In this document: one piece after another, positions 23,398 through 35,372 of the stretch
How the letters are laid out: each line of letters starts with the position of its first letter
Position numbering within the stretch: the stretch's first letter is position 1
Translations under genes and position numbers: made by a program
NCBI GenBank assembly: GCA_005656395.1
Contig: SRSI01000077.1
Location: 372,001 to 436,000 of the forward strand
Origin: Strongyloides papillosus
Taxonomy: Eukaryota > Nematoda > Chromadorea > Rhabditida > Strongyloididae
Length of the DNA: 64,000 nucleotides
Direction of reading: 5' to 3'
Notes under the pieces: model-generated
The model's database searches: none
Told to the model about the DNA's origin: nothing
The model's input: only the letters and a program-made list of their open reading frames with translations

Positions 23398-24909
23398 TTG
23401 AAATAATATTTTTTCTAAAAGTTAAACTCTTCTACATTTTGTAGATATATGTATACATATCTTGTATTATAATAAACATTTTTCGCTCTTATAATTTTTA
23501 TCTATTTAATATTCTATAGAAAATTTTATTATACATTTCTGAATTTATTTTTTTAAATTTAACGTTAAAATTTTTGCCGTAATAATAATGTATTCACTGC
23601 AATATTATTTAAATTATGTGAACGTACTTTAAAAGTATTTTAAATAATTTATATTTCAATAAAATATGTACATACAAACATTTAGAAAAATTTTTTAAAT
23701 TAATTTATCATAAATAAAATACTTTTCTTGCGATTATTTTTTGAAGCAAAGAAAAATTTTTTGTAAGACTTTATTAAATTCAATATAAAGAAAATTGTTT
23801 ACAATTATACATAATTGGAAGAAAGCAATTTTTTGATGCTACATTAAAAATAACTTTTGTATTTAGAATATTTTGTCCAGGGATTTTCGAAAATTTAGAC
23901 GATTTTCTTTTAAATGTTAAACTAAAAATGTCATATTTTGATATATAACATGAAATGTCATGACCTTTTATTTTATGTAATTACTAATAACTAATTTTGA
24001 CTTACAAAATATCGTTCACCTTTTATAGTAACATTAATTTATTTTAAACTCCAATGTAATATCGATAAATCAAAGAAATGATTTTTAACCTATAAAAATG
24101 CAAAATAAGAATTTCTTATTAAAGAATTTCTCTATTTCCCAAATAAGTTTAAAAATAACTGATAATTGTTGAAACACAAAAGTTGACAAATTATAAATTA
24201 ATTTTTCAATATCTTTTCCACAGTTTTTTTTACCGTTTCAGAAATATCAATCAATTTACTTGTTTATCATGAAATTTAAAAATTTTATAGGTATAATAAA
24301 TGCTTAAATAAGTAGAATTTACTTTTTATCAAAAATTTTTATTAGTTTATTTTATGACAAACAAATTTTATAATGTTTTCTTTAACTAAAATTAAGTACG
24401 TATTGTTATACTTTGTTAATGTAATTAAAAGCTTCTTTTAACTAACAAAAAATATTATTAACAATAAAAAAGTACATTCAATTTTAATTAATTTTACATT
24501 AAGAAAATCCATTTACTATATGGTAACGCTTTCATTTCGCTGTTTATAAAAACACACCACTAACATATTCTTTGGTTTTTAAATCCAAAGTTTACTTCTG
24601 TTTTTGTTAATAGTATATTGGTAAAAAAAATAAATAATGGTCAGAAAAGTACAAACTTTTGACTATTTCCACAAAAGTAATAAAAAAACGTAAAATAACA
24701 AAATATCTAACAACATTTAAAAGGATAAAAGTAAACATCTAATAATCTAACATTTTTATTAAATAATTAATTCAATTATATAAAATTTATTTTTTTTTAA
24801 AAATTATTTCATCTAAAAATAGTTAATGTAACCAAATAAAATCAATCAACATAATGTAATTGAATGACTAATAAAAATTAAAATCTTAAATATCATTTTC
24901 AAAATTATA
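23398..24909. other. spacer between the small peptide gene and the mariner element
   Basis: Apart from the 3' UTR with AATAAA near 23471, no gene was found. The right end (24908-24909, TA) is the target-site duplication of the adjoining element. Confidence 0.55.
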
Positions 24910-24936
24910 TTGGGTTGGTGCATAATTATTGCGGCA
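24910..24936 (+). repeat. left terminal inverted repeat of the mariner element
   Basis: 27 bp starting TTGGGTTGG and ending TTGCGGCA, identical to the reverse complement of 25805-25831. A TA dinucleotide abuts it on the outside. Confidence 0.88.
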
Positions 24937-25804
24937 TTTTTCCGCGAACTTTTTCTTCTTTTAAAATTGACATTTGTTAGAATTTTTTCGATAAAAATAA
25001 TTCTCACATTCCAATTAGTGGGATGCAAATTGAAAATTATATTCATATTCGCCATATTATGCTCTGGCATTTCGAGAAAGATTGGGATGAAAAACAGTAA
25101 TTTAGCGATATAAACGAACTTTTTGTGAAAGAATAATCAGCAAAAATCATGTTGGAAGATTGTTCAGGAAATTGAAATTTGGTAATTTTAATTGAGTTTT
25201 CTTTAAATTTGGTTTCTGTTGATTGTTTTTTTGCCAATAAGTTCGTTAAAATTGCAAAACGAATGTGCTGCTTTCTAACCTTTCTCAAAGTGTTAGTGCA
25301 TGATATGATGAATATGGATATAATTTTCGATTTGTATCTCAATATTTGAAATGTGAGAATTATTTTTATAAAAAAATAAATTAAAAAAACGCCAATTTTT
25401 AAAGAAAAAAAAATTCACAAAAAAAATGCCGCAATAATTATGCTCTAGTACTTCAAGAAAAGCGGAAGGTAGCACAATTATTTCGTGATTTCCACAAACT
25501 TTCTTGACGAAAAAGCAATCAACAAAAGCCAAATTAAAGGAAAATTCAATTTGAATTACCGAATTTGAATTTCTCAACCATCTTTCAACGTGGCTTTTGT
25601 TGATTATTCCTTCACCTAAAGTTCGTTTGGATCGCTAAATTATTGTTTTTCATCCCAATTTTTCTTAAAGTGCCAGAATATAAAATGGTGAATATGAATA
25701 TAATTTTCAATTCGCATCTCACTAATTGGAATGTGAGGATTATTTTTATGGAAAAAAATTTTAAAAAATGTAAATTTTTTAAGAGCAAAAACGTTGCGAA
25801 AAAT

Positions 25805-25831
25805 TGCCGCAATAATTATGCACCAACCCAA
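25805..25831 (-). repeat. right terminal inverted repeat of the mariner element
   Basis: 27 bp starting TGCCGCAATAA and ending CCAACCCAA, the exact reverse complement of the left end, followed by the TA duplication. Confidence 0.88.
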
Positions 25832-25833
25832 TA

Positions 25834-26287
25834 GTTTATTTAATATATAAACATCAATTACAACTTACTAAATTATTTTCTGTAAATTTTATATCATTGA
25901 AAAAGTATATAGTGTTTAAGGGATGTAATATATTGTTTTTCTTACATTTCATTTGAAAAAAATACTTTTAAGAGAAGTAAAAATATCGATTATACGGCAT
26001 AAACAATGATTTATTTCCTTTCAGCAAATAATAATATTTTGTTTTCGTGTAAATTTACAAAGATTAAAATAAGTTTTTCAGATCAAAATTGATAAAGATC
26101 ATCTTTATTGTTTATTTTTATAACAAATGTCAATATTCAATAAAATCAATCAAAAGTGAAAGCAATTTCACGTTATTTTACCACTTTTACGAAACAATTA
26201 TTACGAAATTTCTCTATAAGATATCAATTGGTAGAACAATATATAAAAATATAAATTTATACTACTAAAAATATCATATTATAAATA
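25834..26287. other. 5' region of the dsRNA-binding protein gene
   Basis: AT-rich upstream spacer between the mariner element and the next start codon. No further feature was recognised. Confidence 0.5.
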
Positions 26288-27394
26288 ATGGTTGTCGATA
26301 GTAGAAATTTTACGGGAAATTTATCTAATATTACAAAATCATTTCCTAATAATGAAAATATTGAAGAAATAGATACAAATTTTAACATTATTATTGATGT
26401 TGATGAGGATTTTGTTGACACATGTGAAGAGGAAATTTTATTTGATAATGTTATTCAAAATAGTTCACAGGTAATATAATTTTTTCAAAAGAAAAGTTTA
26501 ATTTTACTTTAATCTTGTATATTTGTGCAGAAAATAAATGAGAATGTTGAATCATTCAATTCCAGTGAATGGGCTGCAAATGAAGTAGATATCCCAAAAG
26601 CCACTTCAACTACAAATAATAAATTTGATTTTATACCATTTAGATCAAAGTTTCATGAGTTATTTATAGATTCATATGAATTAGAGAAAGTCGAAGGTGA
26701 GATTTTTGAACTACGTAGCATTGATTCATTCTCAGATGGATTACATTCAACATATAAAAAAGATATAATTAAGAATGATATTAAAAATAGACCCGGATAT
26801 AATTTTGTAACATTGTTAAATAGTGTTGCGAAAAATATTGGCTACGAAGTTAAAGAGGACTCTGAAACTATTTATTCGAATGATTCTTTAAGACAACTTC
26901 TTTATAATAAAAATACAACAACATTTGGTAAAAAAAGTGTTACCTTTACCCATCCGTCAAAAAAGAACGCGAAACAAATGTGTGCCAGACATATCCTTTA
27001 TCAATTAGTTAATGAGGGTTATTATGAAAAATATGGAATTCCTGGTAAAAATAAAGAAGAATGTACTAAATTCTTGGATAGTATAATGCCATATCTACCT
27101 AAAGAAAGTATTACAAATAAAAGAGCTGATAGAGATAGAAATCCTACTGCTATTCTCCATGAATTTTGTCAAAAAAGGCATTTCCCTCCACCTGCTTGGG
27201 AGAAGGATGATGTAAAATATATTGAAAATAATCAACCTATTCATAGTGGTACATTACATGTTCATATATGGAAAACAAAAGGTATAGGTACAAGTATTAA
27301 AAATGCTAGAAATGATGCTGGTGAGAAGATGCTTGAAATTGTCCAAGAGTTCGAAGATAACAATCCACTAATAAATCCAGATGTTTTCGAATAA
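26288..27394 (+). CDS. protein with two dsRNA-binding-like domains (RDE-4/TRBP style)
   Basis: Exons 26288-26470 and 26531-27394 are joined by a 60-bp phase-0 intron (GTAATA...TGTGCAG), giving 348 residues. The best domain is at about 264-333: NPTAILHEFCQKRHFPPP, then HSGTLHVHIW and the helix KNARNDAGEKMLEIV, which has the alpha-beta-beta-beta-alpha pattern of a dsRBD, though the usual KKxAK patch is altered. A second, more divergent dsRBD-like block at about 148-222 runs from NFVTLLNSVAKNIGYEV to FGKKSVTFTHPSKKNAKQM. The acidic N-terminus (residues 20-60) is low in complexity. A two-dsRBD layout suits a Dicer partner such as RDE-4/R2D2/TRBP, but this is inferred. A lipid phosphatase gene follows 234 bp downstream on the same strand. 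Confidence 0.65.
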
Positions 27395-27628
27395 AAATAC
27401 AATTTCTCGTATTTTACTCTTATTTTAGTATTAATTATTTATTTTAATTTATATTGATAAAGTAAAAAATGTATATTATGTTTTTTTTCAACGTAATTTT
27501 ACTCATAAAGATTCAATTTTTACTGTATCCCGTAACGAAAAATATTCAAATGTTTTAAGCGTAAAATAACGTGAATAAAAGTTAGTAAGAAATTTTTTTT
27601 TGCCATTCCATATTTTTTTATTTGGAAG

Positions 27629-28492
27629 ATGAGTAATCTTATACATATAAATTTATTTCCGTATTCTTTATCTGGTAGATATTACAAAAAATGGACTACA
27701 AAAGACAATAGGCTTGTACCAAATGCTTGGTTATCATTTATGTTTCTTGCAATTGACGTGGCAATTGCTTTGGTAGTATTAATACTTATCTATGATTTTG
27801 GAATTCGTCAATTTATAACCCCAACGATTAGAGGATTTTCATGTTCTGATACAAGTATACGCAATGAATTTCATGCTAACACAATTTCGGCAAAACATCT
27901 ACTTTTCGTAACACTAGCATTACCACTTGGTGTCATAATTAGTTCAATATATATTAATAATTTACAAAGAAATGTTGCTTTAACACCATCTGTAATAACT
28001 GCACAAGTATCCCATTACTACTTACATTACCTTATCATATACTTCTTTATGACTGTTGGATTAGAAATTATAAAATGCCAAGTAGGAAGATTAAGGCCAC
28101 ATTTTGTAACTGTTTGCCAACCAGATCTATCAATATGTGATAAAAATCCTAATGCATGGATTGATGATGTTAAATGTAACACAACTGATCGGAGACTTCG
28201 TAATATTAGGACATCTTTCCCATCGGGCCACACTGCAGCAGCAGTTTTTTCAACTCTTTACATTTTTGGTTTTGTCACAACAATCATCAAGAGTAAAACA
28301 TTTGAAGCTGTTCTTTTTAAATATGGAATTATTACATGTTATTCTGTATGGACAATTATTTGCGCTATAACACGCGTCACAGACTTTTGGCATTTCACAT
28401 CTGATGTATTCTGTGGTGCTATTTTTGGAGCAATTTCATACTATGTACTTTTTAATATAATACCATCATTTTTTCCTAGTAAGGAAGAATGA
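27629..28492 (+). CDS. lipid phosphate phosphatase (PAP2/LPP family)
   Basis: A single exon of 287 residues, the usual LPP size. It dephosphorylates lipid phosphates such as phosphatidic acid, LPA or sphingosine-1-phosphate at the membrane. All three catalytic motifs are present: C1 KCQVGRLRP (149-157), C2 PSGH (198-201) and C3 with Arg249, His255 and Asp259 in TRVTDFWHFTSD. Five to six hydrophobic segments are visible (about 34-56, 91-108, 131-148, 204-221, 232-250, 262-280). The N-terminal 30 residues ahead of the first membrane segment are somewhat long. It follows the dsRBD gene on the same strand, so shared transcription is possible. Confidence 0.92.
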   Translation: MSNLIHINLFPYSLSGRYYKKWTTKDNRLVPNAWLSFMFLAIDVAIALVVLILIYDFGIRQFITPTIRGFSCSDTSIRNEFHANTISAKHLLFVTLALPLGVIISSIYINNLQRNVALTPSVITAQVSHYYLHYLIIYFFMTVGLEIIKCQVGRLRPHFVTVCQPDLSICDKNPNAWIDDVKCNTTDRRLRNIRTSFPSGHTAAAVFSTLYIFGFVTTIIKSKTFEAVLFKYGIITCYSVWTIICAITRVTDFWHFTSDVFCGAIFGAISYYVLFNIIPSFFPSKEE

Positions 28493-29704
28493 AAAAATTA
28501 TATAAAAGGTGTTAAAAGACATTATATTTCTTTTATATACATACTATTGTATAAATATCACTTATATAAATTTTTATTAAATAAATTGTATTTTCTTTAA
28601 AAATAATTTTTTTATAACTAAATTTTTATATATATGGCATACATCTTTGCAATGTACTTATATTAGGTTTATAGATTATTAATAGAATAAACCGGCTTGT
28701 ATTTTTAATATGTTTTTCAAGTATTTTTAAGTACTCAAAATATATACAACACATATATAGTACTTTATTATTAAAATCATTCTTCAACTGTATTTAAATA
28801 ATTATTTTCATTCGCATCTTTTTCATTACTCTTTCCTGATTTTCTAATAAATATCAATAAATCTATAAACATACATTTAAAAAGTTTTTATCATTATACA
28901 GTCATACAATCATATAACTATCTATTTTCAATTATAACATTCTCGAAAAGAATGGTTAAATGAACCAGTATGTATATGTGATTTTACGTACTAAACTATA
29001 TTTGTAAAATTAGATAATAAATAATCACCTCACTTTATTGACCATTATTATTATTAATATTTTAATACATCAGAATATATAACTTATTAAAGTACTAATA
29101 AGCATAAATGTTTGATTGTGTTTACAAATCGTTTGACATTTACATTAAAACGACGTTCCATACTAGGAATTCTGTTGTTTTTTGGTTTCACTAAATATGT
29201 TACATACTCTTTTTAATTTTCATATTTTTCTTTTTTCCCAAGTTTTTAAAATTTGATAAGAAAAAATACTACTTTGAATTCCCATCATCTATTTATCTCT
29301 ATCATATTTCTAACAAACAATAAACTGAACATCGGTTATAACTAAAGAACACAGAAGCTGTACATTATGATCGTTTCATAGTAAACAATAGCCAATTCTC
29401 CATTGCTTTGGAGTTGCATATCTATTACTTCCCTTCAAGACGGAGGGTTTTTTTGACCATCGAATTATATTAAACATCATTTTATTTTCTAATTTCATCA
29501 TATATCGTTACTTCTTATCAAACTTCCTTATCACTTTTTTGTTAGTGTTTTCCAATTCATAATAACTATAAATGTAGTGATAATTTTCTATAATTTATAG
29601 ATTAATTCACTCTTATTTATTAATTTTATTTTACTCTTTTTTTTAGGAGATTACCAGTATAAAATAAGTATACATAAATTTATTGAGATAATTAATTATT
29701 ATAT
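28493..29704. other. spacer and promoter region of the ABC transporter gene
   Basis: No coding sequence was found. The LPP 3' UTR lies at the left. At the right a run TTTTTTTTAG ends at 29646, 58 bp before the transporter ATG; it could be a trans-splice acceptor or the end of a 5' UTR intron. A short palindrome CTCCATTGCTTTGGAG occurs near 29398. Confidence 0.5.
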
Positions 29705-32700
29705 ATGTCATCATCCCAACAAATGACTGAGATATCCGCCTCTAATCGTAATTCAAAAATATTAAATGATGAAGATACCAAAAAAAATGGTCCACAAATA
29801 CCACTAGTTACAAATAGTAAACATACGACATATGAAACTGGAAGGACAAATAATTTTTTAACCAATCTTGATCGTGCTAATTGGTTATCCTACTCAACAT
29901 TTAGTTGGGTACTACCATTTTTATATAAAATAAAATCAGGAAAAACTGAAAGCAGTGTACCATTCGGTGTACCATTATTTGATTCAATTGATGTTAATGT
30001 ACAAAGATTAGAAGTATTATGGAAAAATGAATTAAAAACGAATCCAAATAATCCTTCATTATTAAAATGTGTTATAACATTCCTTAAACCAAGACTTATT
30101 TTGGCTTGTTTTGTTTTTGCTTTTTGTCTAATTTTTGGTTTTATTGGTCCAACATGTTTTGTTAGATCTATTATTCATTTTGCTGAAGAACCTACACCAC
30201 TACCAGATGGGAATATTAATTATCGTACGGGTTTTTTGTTTGTGGGAGCATTATTTATTGTTGAGGTTGCAAGAGTTATATCATATGGAGCAACATGGGC
30301 TATCTCCTACCGAACTGGTCTTCGTGTTCGAGGTGCTGTTCTTGGATTATTATATAAGAATTTATTAAATGTTAGGTCAATGAAAGGCAAAACTGCATCA
30401 GAAATTATTAATATTTACGCTAACGATGGACAAAGAATTTTTGATGCTGTTACTTTTGCACCACTTGTTTTAATTGGTCCAACTGTTCTTTTTGGTGGTA
30501 TGGCTTATCTATGGTATAAAGTTGGTTGGCTCTCACTTCTTGGAATATTTGTTTTCTTATTTTGTGATGCACTTCAAGCAGTATTAGGTATAACAATGGT
30601 TCGTTTTAGAGCTTTAGCCATAAAAACAACTGAAAAAAGAATGTCTCTTATGGGTGAAATAATTAGGTGTATTCGTGTTATAAAAATGAACGCCTGGGAA
30701 GATTTATTTATAGACAAAATTGAATTATTAAGAAAAGAAGAGCAAAAATACTTAAGAACAGCTGGTTATGCACAATCATTTGCTATTGCATTTGGTACAA
30801 TTGTTCCTGTACTTGCTATGATTGTTACTGTTCTAGCAATTGTCATAAAAGGACAAGATTTTGCTGCTTCTGATGCATTTTCTATGATTACTGTATATTT
30901 TGTAATGCTTTTTGGTATTCGTATGATTCCATATGGTGCTAGATATTTATCTGAATCTGTCGTAGCTATGAGGAGAATCCAAAGTATTCTTCAATTCCCT
31001 TCTACTGGTGAAGTAGAAAATATGCCAAGAAATCCAGGAATTGCTATTAATTTAAATGAAGCTTCATTTGAGTATGATAAAATTTACCTTGAACCACCAA
31101 CAAGAAGGAAGAAGAAGGATAGTAATGAGGAGGAAGTAGAAGAGTTACAGGCAAAAGAAAGTAATGAAAATTCTACCTTTAATTTAAATAATCTTAAATT
31201 AACAATAAAAAAACAAGAATTAGTTGGAATTTGTGGCCCTGTTGGTTCTGGTAAGAGTTCATTATTAACAGCATTAAATGGGCACATGGATAATATAAGT
31301 GGGGAATATAAAATTAATGGATCATTAGCATTTGTGGGGAAAGATCCATGTATTCAAACAACAACTATTAGAAATAATATTTTATTTGGTCAACCTTTAA
31401 ATTCATCTCTATATAATAAAGTTCTTGATGTAACAGAACTTTCTGAAGATATCGAAAGATTTCCAGCTAAAGATTTCACTGAACTTGGTGAACGTGGAAC
31501 AACATTATCAGGAGGACAACGTGCCCGTATTGCTTTAGCTAGAGCCTTATACGCCAATAAAGATATTTATTTATTAGATGATATTTTTTCATCACTTGAT
31601 TGTGTTGTTGCAGAAAAAATATTTAAAAAAGCTATTCTCAGTATGCTTAAATATAAAACTGTTATACTTGTTACATCAAATCCAGATTACCTATCTAAAT
31701 GTGGTCAAGTAATATATATGGATGGTGGTACAATTCTTGAAGATGGATCTCATGAAGAATTATTAGAGAGATCAGAATATTATAAAAATTTCTTTACTAC
31801 ATTAAAAGTAAAGAAAGACTATGTTGATGAGGCAACAAAAGAAATTATTTCTGATAATGATGATACAAAGGAGGATAAATTATTCCATACCCCAGAAAAA
31901 GATGGAAGAATTATAGATGAAGAGGAAGATTATGGTTTACAAGGAATAAGTTGTAAAATTTACCATGAATATATTATGGCAGCAGGTGGGTATATTGTAT
32001 TGTCAATTCTTTTATTAGCTTTTATTATCAATGTTGGAACAACAATATTTTCAACATTTTGGTTAACAAAGTGGATGAAAGATTCACATGAGCATGTTAA
32101 CATTACATCAAATGGAACAATATTTAAACAATATATATCGTTAGCTGAAAATGAACACACTACTTACTATGCTTCAATTTATGCAATCTCTCTTGTATTT
32201 CTATTCTTTTCTGCTTTAATCAAAGCAATGGTGTTTGTTAAAGTTTCTCTCAAAGCATCAACAAATCTCCATAACAAAATGTTACATTCCGTTCTCCATG
32301 CAGTAGTTAGTTTTTATGACTCAACACCTGTTGGTAGGATATTAAATAGATTTTCAAAGGATGTTGATGAAGTTGACGTTAAATTACCATTCTCTTCTGA
32401 GGCATTCCTTCAAAATATGATTACATGTATTGGATTTCTAGCTGTAATTGCATGGGTATTTCCATTATTCATATTATTCTGTATTCCGATGATGGCTCTT
32501 TTTGCTATCTTCTTTACTCTATTTCAATCTGGAATTAGATCATTAAAAAGAACAGAAAATTTATCAAGAAGTCCACTTTACGATCATATTACAGCCTCTG
32601 TTGAGGGATATGCAACTATAAAATGCTACCATCAAACGGAAAATTTCATTAAAAAATTTAATCAGAAATTTGACGAAAATTCTGGTGCTGTTTTAATGTT

Positions 32701-33801
32701 CCAATCAGCTACAAGATGGCAGGCTGTATGGTTAGATATTTTAGTTGTCCTAATTACAACATGTGTTGCTGTATTTATTGTTTGGTTGACGGGAATTGTC
32801 AATCCAGCTGAAGCAGGTATGGCATTAGCTTTTGCCATCCAAATGAGTGGTATCTTCCAATTTGCTGTTAGAAGTCAAACTGAATTGGAATCAAAGTTAA
32901 CTTCTGTTGAGAGAATTTCTTATTATTTTAATTCAGTAACTCAAGAAACAAGATCCAATACGAGAAATGTCCCACAAAATTGGCCAACAAAAGGTGATAT
33001 AGTTTTTGAAAATTTAAGAATGAGATACAGAGTAAATATGAATCTTGCTTTAGATGATGTATCACTTCATATTGAATCGAATGAAAAAATTGGAATTGTT
33101 GGTAGAACAGGTGCTGGAAAAAGTTCTGTTTGTAATGCTCTTCTTCAATTATACCCATTACAAAATGGAAGAATCACTATAGATAATATTGACATTTCTG
33201 ATGTTGATTTAAAGCGCCTTCGTTCATCGCTTTCGGTTATACCACAGGAACCAGTTCTTTTTGCAGAAACCATACGTTTTAATCTCGATCCAAAAAGAAA
33301 TTTTGCTGATAGTGATATTTGGGATGCTCTCGACAAAACTAATATGAAAACACTAATTGGAAATTTACCACAAGGTTTAGATTATATGATAGAAGAGAAT
33401 GGTTCAAACTTTTCTAGTGGTGAAAAACAACTTTTATGTTTGGCAAGGGCAATTTTGAGGAAGTCTAAAATTGTTATTCTTGATGAACCTACCGCCTTCC
33501 TTGATGAACAAACAGATTTAATTGTCCAAAAATGTGTTAATTCCAGTTTCCAGAATTGTACATTACTTTTAATTGCACATAGATTAGGAAATGTTCTAAA
33601 CATGGATAAAATTTTATACATGGGAGATGGAAAGGTAATTGATTTTGTTCTTAATATAGTAGTAATAATTTATTTTTTTAGATAATTGAATTCGATAAAA
33701 CAAAGACACTGATAAAGGACAAGAACTCACAATTTCGAGCCATGTTGTCGGGTACAAACCTGGTTGTTGACACGGAAGATGATACCGAGAAGTCTCCATA
33801 G
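29705..33801 (+). CDS. ABC transporter, subfamily C, short MRP4-like type
   Basis: Exons 29705-33634 and 33682-33801 are joined by a 47-bp phase-0 intron, giving 1349 residues. The layout is TMD1-NBD1-TMD2-NBD2 with no extra N-terminal TMD0, as in ABCC4 (MRP4). NBD1 has Walker A GPVGSGKSS (about 510), signature LSGGQRAR (about 601) and Walker B YLLDD. Its H-loop position reads LVTSNPDYL, so the usual His is Ser. NBD2 has Walker A GRTGAGKSS (about 1132), signature FSSGEKQL, Walker B VILDEPTAFLD and H-loop IAHRL. The short last exon supplies the normal ending (IIEFDKTKTLIKD...FRAML). The family exports organic anions, conjugates or cyclic nucleotides across the plasma membrane; the substrate here is not predictable. 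It is convergent with the oxidase gene, 391 bp apart, with AATAAA at 33942 and 33974. Confidence 0.93.
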
Positions 33802-34192
33802 AAAACTTATGTAACAGGTTCTAATTTTATTATCGATGAAACATAATTTATCCTGGTTTTTCTCCTTACATTTATTGATAATAAGTCTTTTGTAGTATAC
33901 TTTTTTCCCATTATTTAATGTTTTTAACCAACTTATTTTTTAATAAACAATTTAACTTGTATGTATTTTTCTAAATAAATTGTATTGTCTTTGTTTGAAA
34001 TAATTATATACAACATATGGATAACTTTTAAATACGTACATTGGTTGTTTCCATAAAATTTATATCAAAATAAAAAAAGAAAAATAATTTTATTTATTTT
34101 AGTAAAAAATGATACAAAAGTATTGAAGAATGTTTTTTACAGAAAATTTTTAAAACTGTAACTGTTATTAAAAAATCAATTGCTTTTAATAT
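33802..34192. other. convergent 3' UTR spacer
   Basis: A 391-bp AT-rich gap between the ABC transporter and oxidase stop codons. It holds AATAAA signals for the plus-strand gene near 33942 and 33974. Nothing else was seen. Confidence 0.6.
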
Positions 34193-35372
34193 TCACAATT
34201 TTGATATGACATTTGAATTAATAACTAAACTTTTTGCTTTCTGCATAAAACTTATTGAATCACAACCAGCTAACTTCATCGTTGTTGAAAATTCTTTCTT
34301 TAGAATATTTAATACATGAGTTACACCATCTTCTCCGCCAATAGTTAAACCATAAAGAATAGGTCTTCCAATAAAAGCCATATCTGCACCAAGAGTAATT
34401 GCCTTAAATATATCACTTCCACTACGAATACCACCATCAATAAAAATTGGTATTCTTTTGTTTACGATTTTAACAATTTCAGGTAGTGCTTCGATTGTTG
34501 AAATTGTCGTATCGAGTTGTCTTCCACCATGATTTGAAATTAATATGGCTGATGCTCCAGATTCAATAGCTTTCTCTGCATCATCACCACGAAGAATACC
34601 TTTAATTATAATGGGCATTTTCGAGTATCCAACTAACCATTTAACATCATCCCATGTTAATGATGGATCAAAAAAAGTTTCTGAATATTTATTTAACTCA
34701 AATGTACCTAATCGTGAATTATTTTCCTTGTTTAATAGTGAAACACCTTTTAAATTAGCTAATTCTAAATGTTCAGGTAACTTAAAATTATTTCTAATAT
34801 CTGCTCTTCTTACTCCAACAATAGGTGTATCAACTGTAAGAACAATAGCTTTAAAACCAGCAGCTTTAGCATTATTAACTAACTCTTTTGTTATTTCACG
34901 ATTCTTATAAACGTACAATTGAAACCAAAAATGTGAATCGCCCTCAATCTCTTTACTAATATCAAAAACAGAAACATTTCCCATTGTACTAAAGATAACA
35001 GGAACATGTGCCTTATGGCATGCTTTTGCTGTTGATTTTTCTCCCCCATCATGAGCTAATCCGTGAAATGCTGAGGGAGAAATTCCAATAGGATATGGAA
35101 ATGAAAACGTTTGAGTACCTAATTTAATTGTTACCTCTGTATTGATATTTGAAACATTCCTCAAACAAAACGGCCGTATTAACAAACTACAATATTATTT
35201 TAATACATTAAAGTACAATTTACTTTTTATAACTTTCTAAATTCCTTCTAAGTGTAATTTCATTGTCTGCACCACCCTTATAGTAATCACCATATATTTT
35301 TGGTAATTGTTTTATAGCTTCACTTTCAATGTCATTAAGACATAAAAATGTTTTACTTAATGATAAATTCAT
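34193..35372 (-). CDS. peroxisomal FMN-dependent 2-hydroxyacid (glycolate) oxidase
   Basis: Exons 35224-35372 and 34193-35186 are joined by a 37-bp phase-2 intron; the 380 residues are close to human HAO1 (370). It oxidises short 2-hydroxy acids such as glycolate to 2-oxo acids with release of hydrogen peroxide. Visible features are an N-terminal IYGDYYKGGADNEITL (FMN/substrate tyrosine region), LQLYVYKNRE in the form FQLYVYKNRE, VDTPIVGVRR, KGILRGDDA, the active-site SNHGGRQLD (His about 269, Arg about 272), and the FMN-phosphate motif FIDGGIRSGSD followed by GRPILYG. The last three residues are SKL, a perfect type 1 peroxisomal signal. Without the small first exon the N-terminal tyrosine would be missing. 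Confidence 0.93.

Larger units (their letters stand above)
24910..25831. mobile_element. non-autonomous mariner-derived fold-back element
   Basis: The 922-bp element is bounded by 27-bp inverted repeats that I read as identical and flanked by a TA duplication (24908-24909, 25832-25833). The ends begin TTGGGTTGGTGCATAAT, which shares the GGTTGGTGCA...ATTGCGG pattern with the mariner type that includes human Hsmar1. The interior is not a normal transposon: it is built of four homologous arms in alternating orientation. The 17-bp inner part of the terminal repeat recurs at 25427-25443, and a stretch around TCACATTCCAATTAGTG recurs in the arms. A degraded transposase helix-turn-helix fragment (RLFRKLKFGNFN, compare WFRKF.SG.F) is visible near 25170. 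There is no full transposase ORF, so the element would need an enzyme supplied in trans. Confidence 0.85.

Noticed and set aside
24573..24600. CTTTGGTT resembling the miR-9/79 seed
   Set aside because: It matches only the seed and lacks a fold-back partner of suitable length.
25043..25834. Several short ORFs inside the mariner element on both strands
   Set aside because: They are mirrored copies of the palindromic arms; only fragments recall the transposase helix-turn-helix and none spans a full enzyme.
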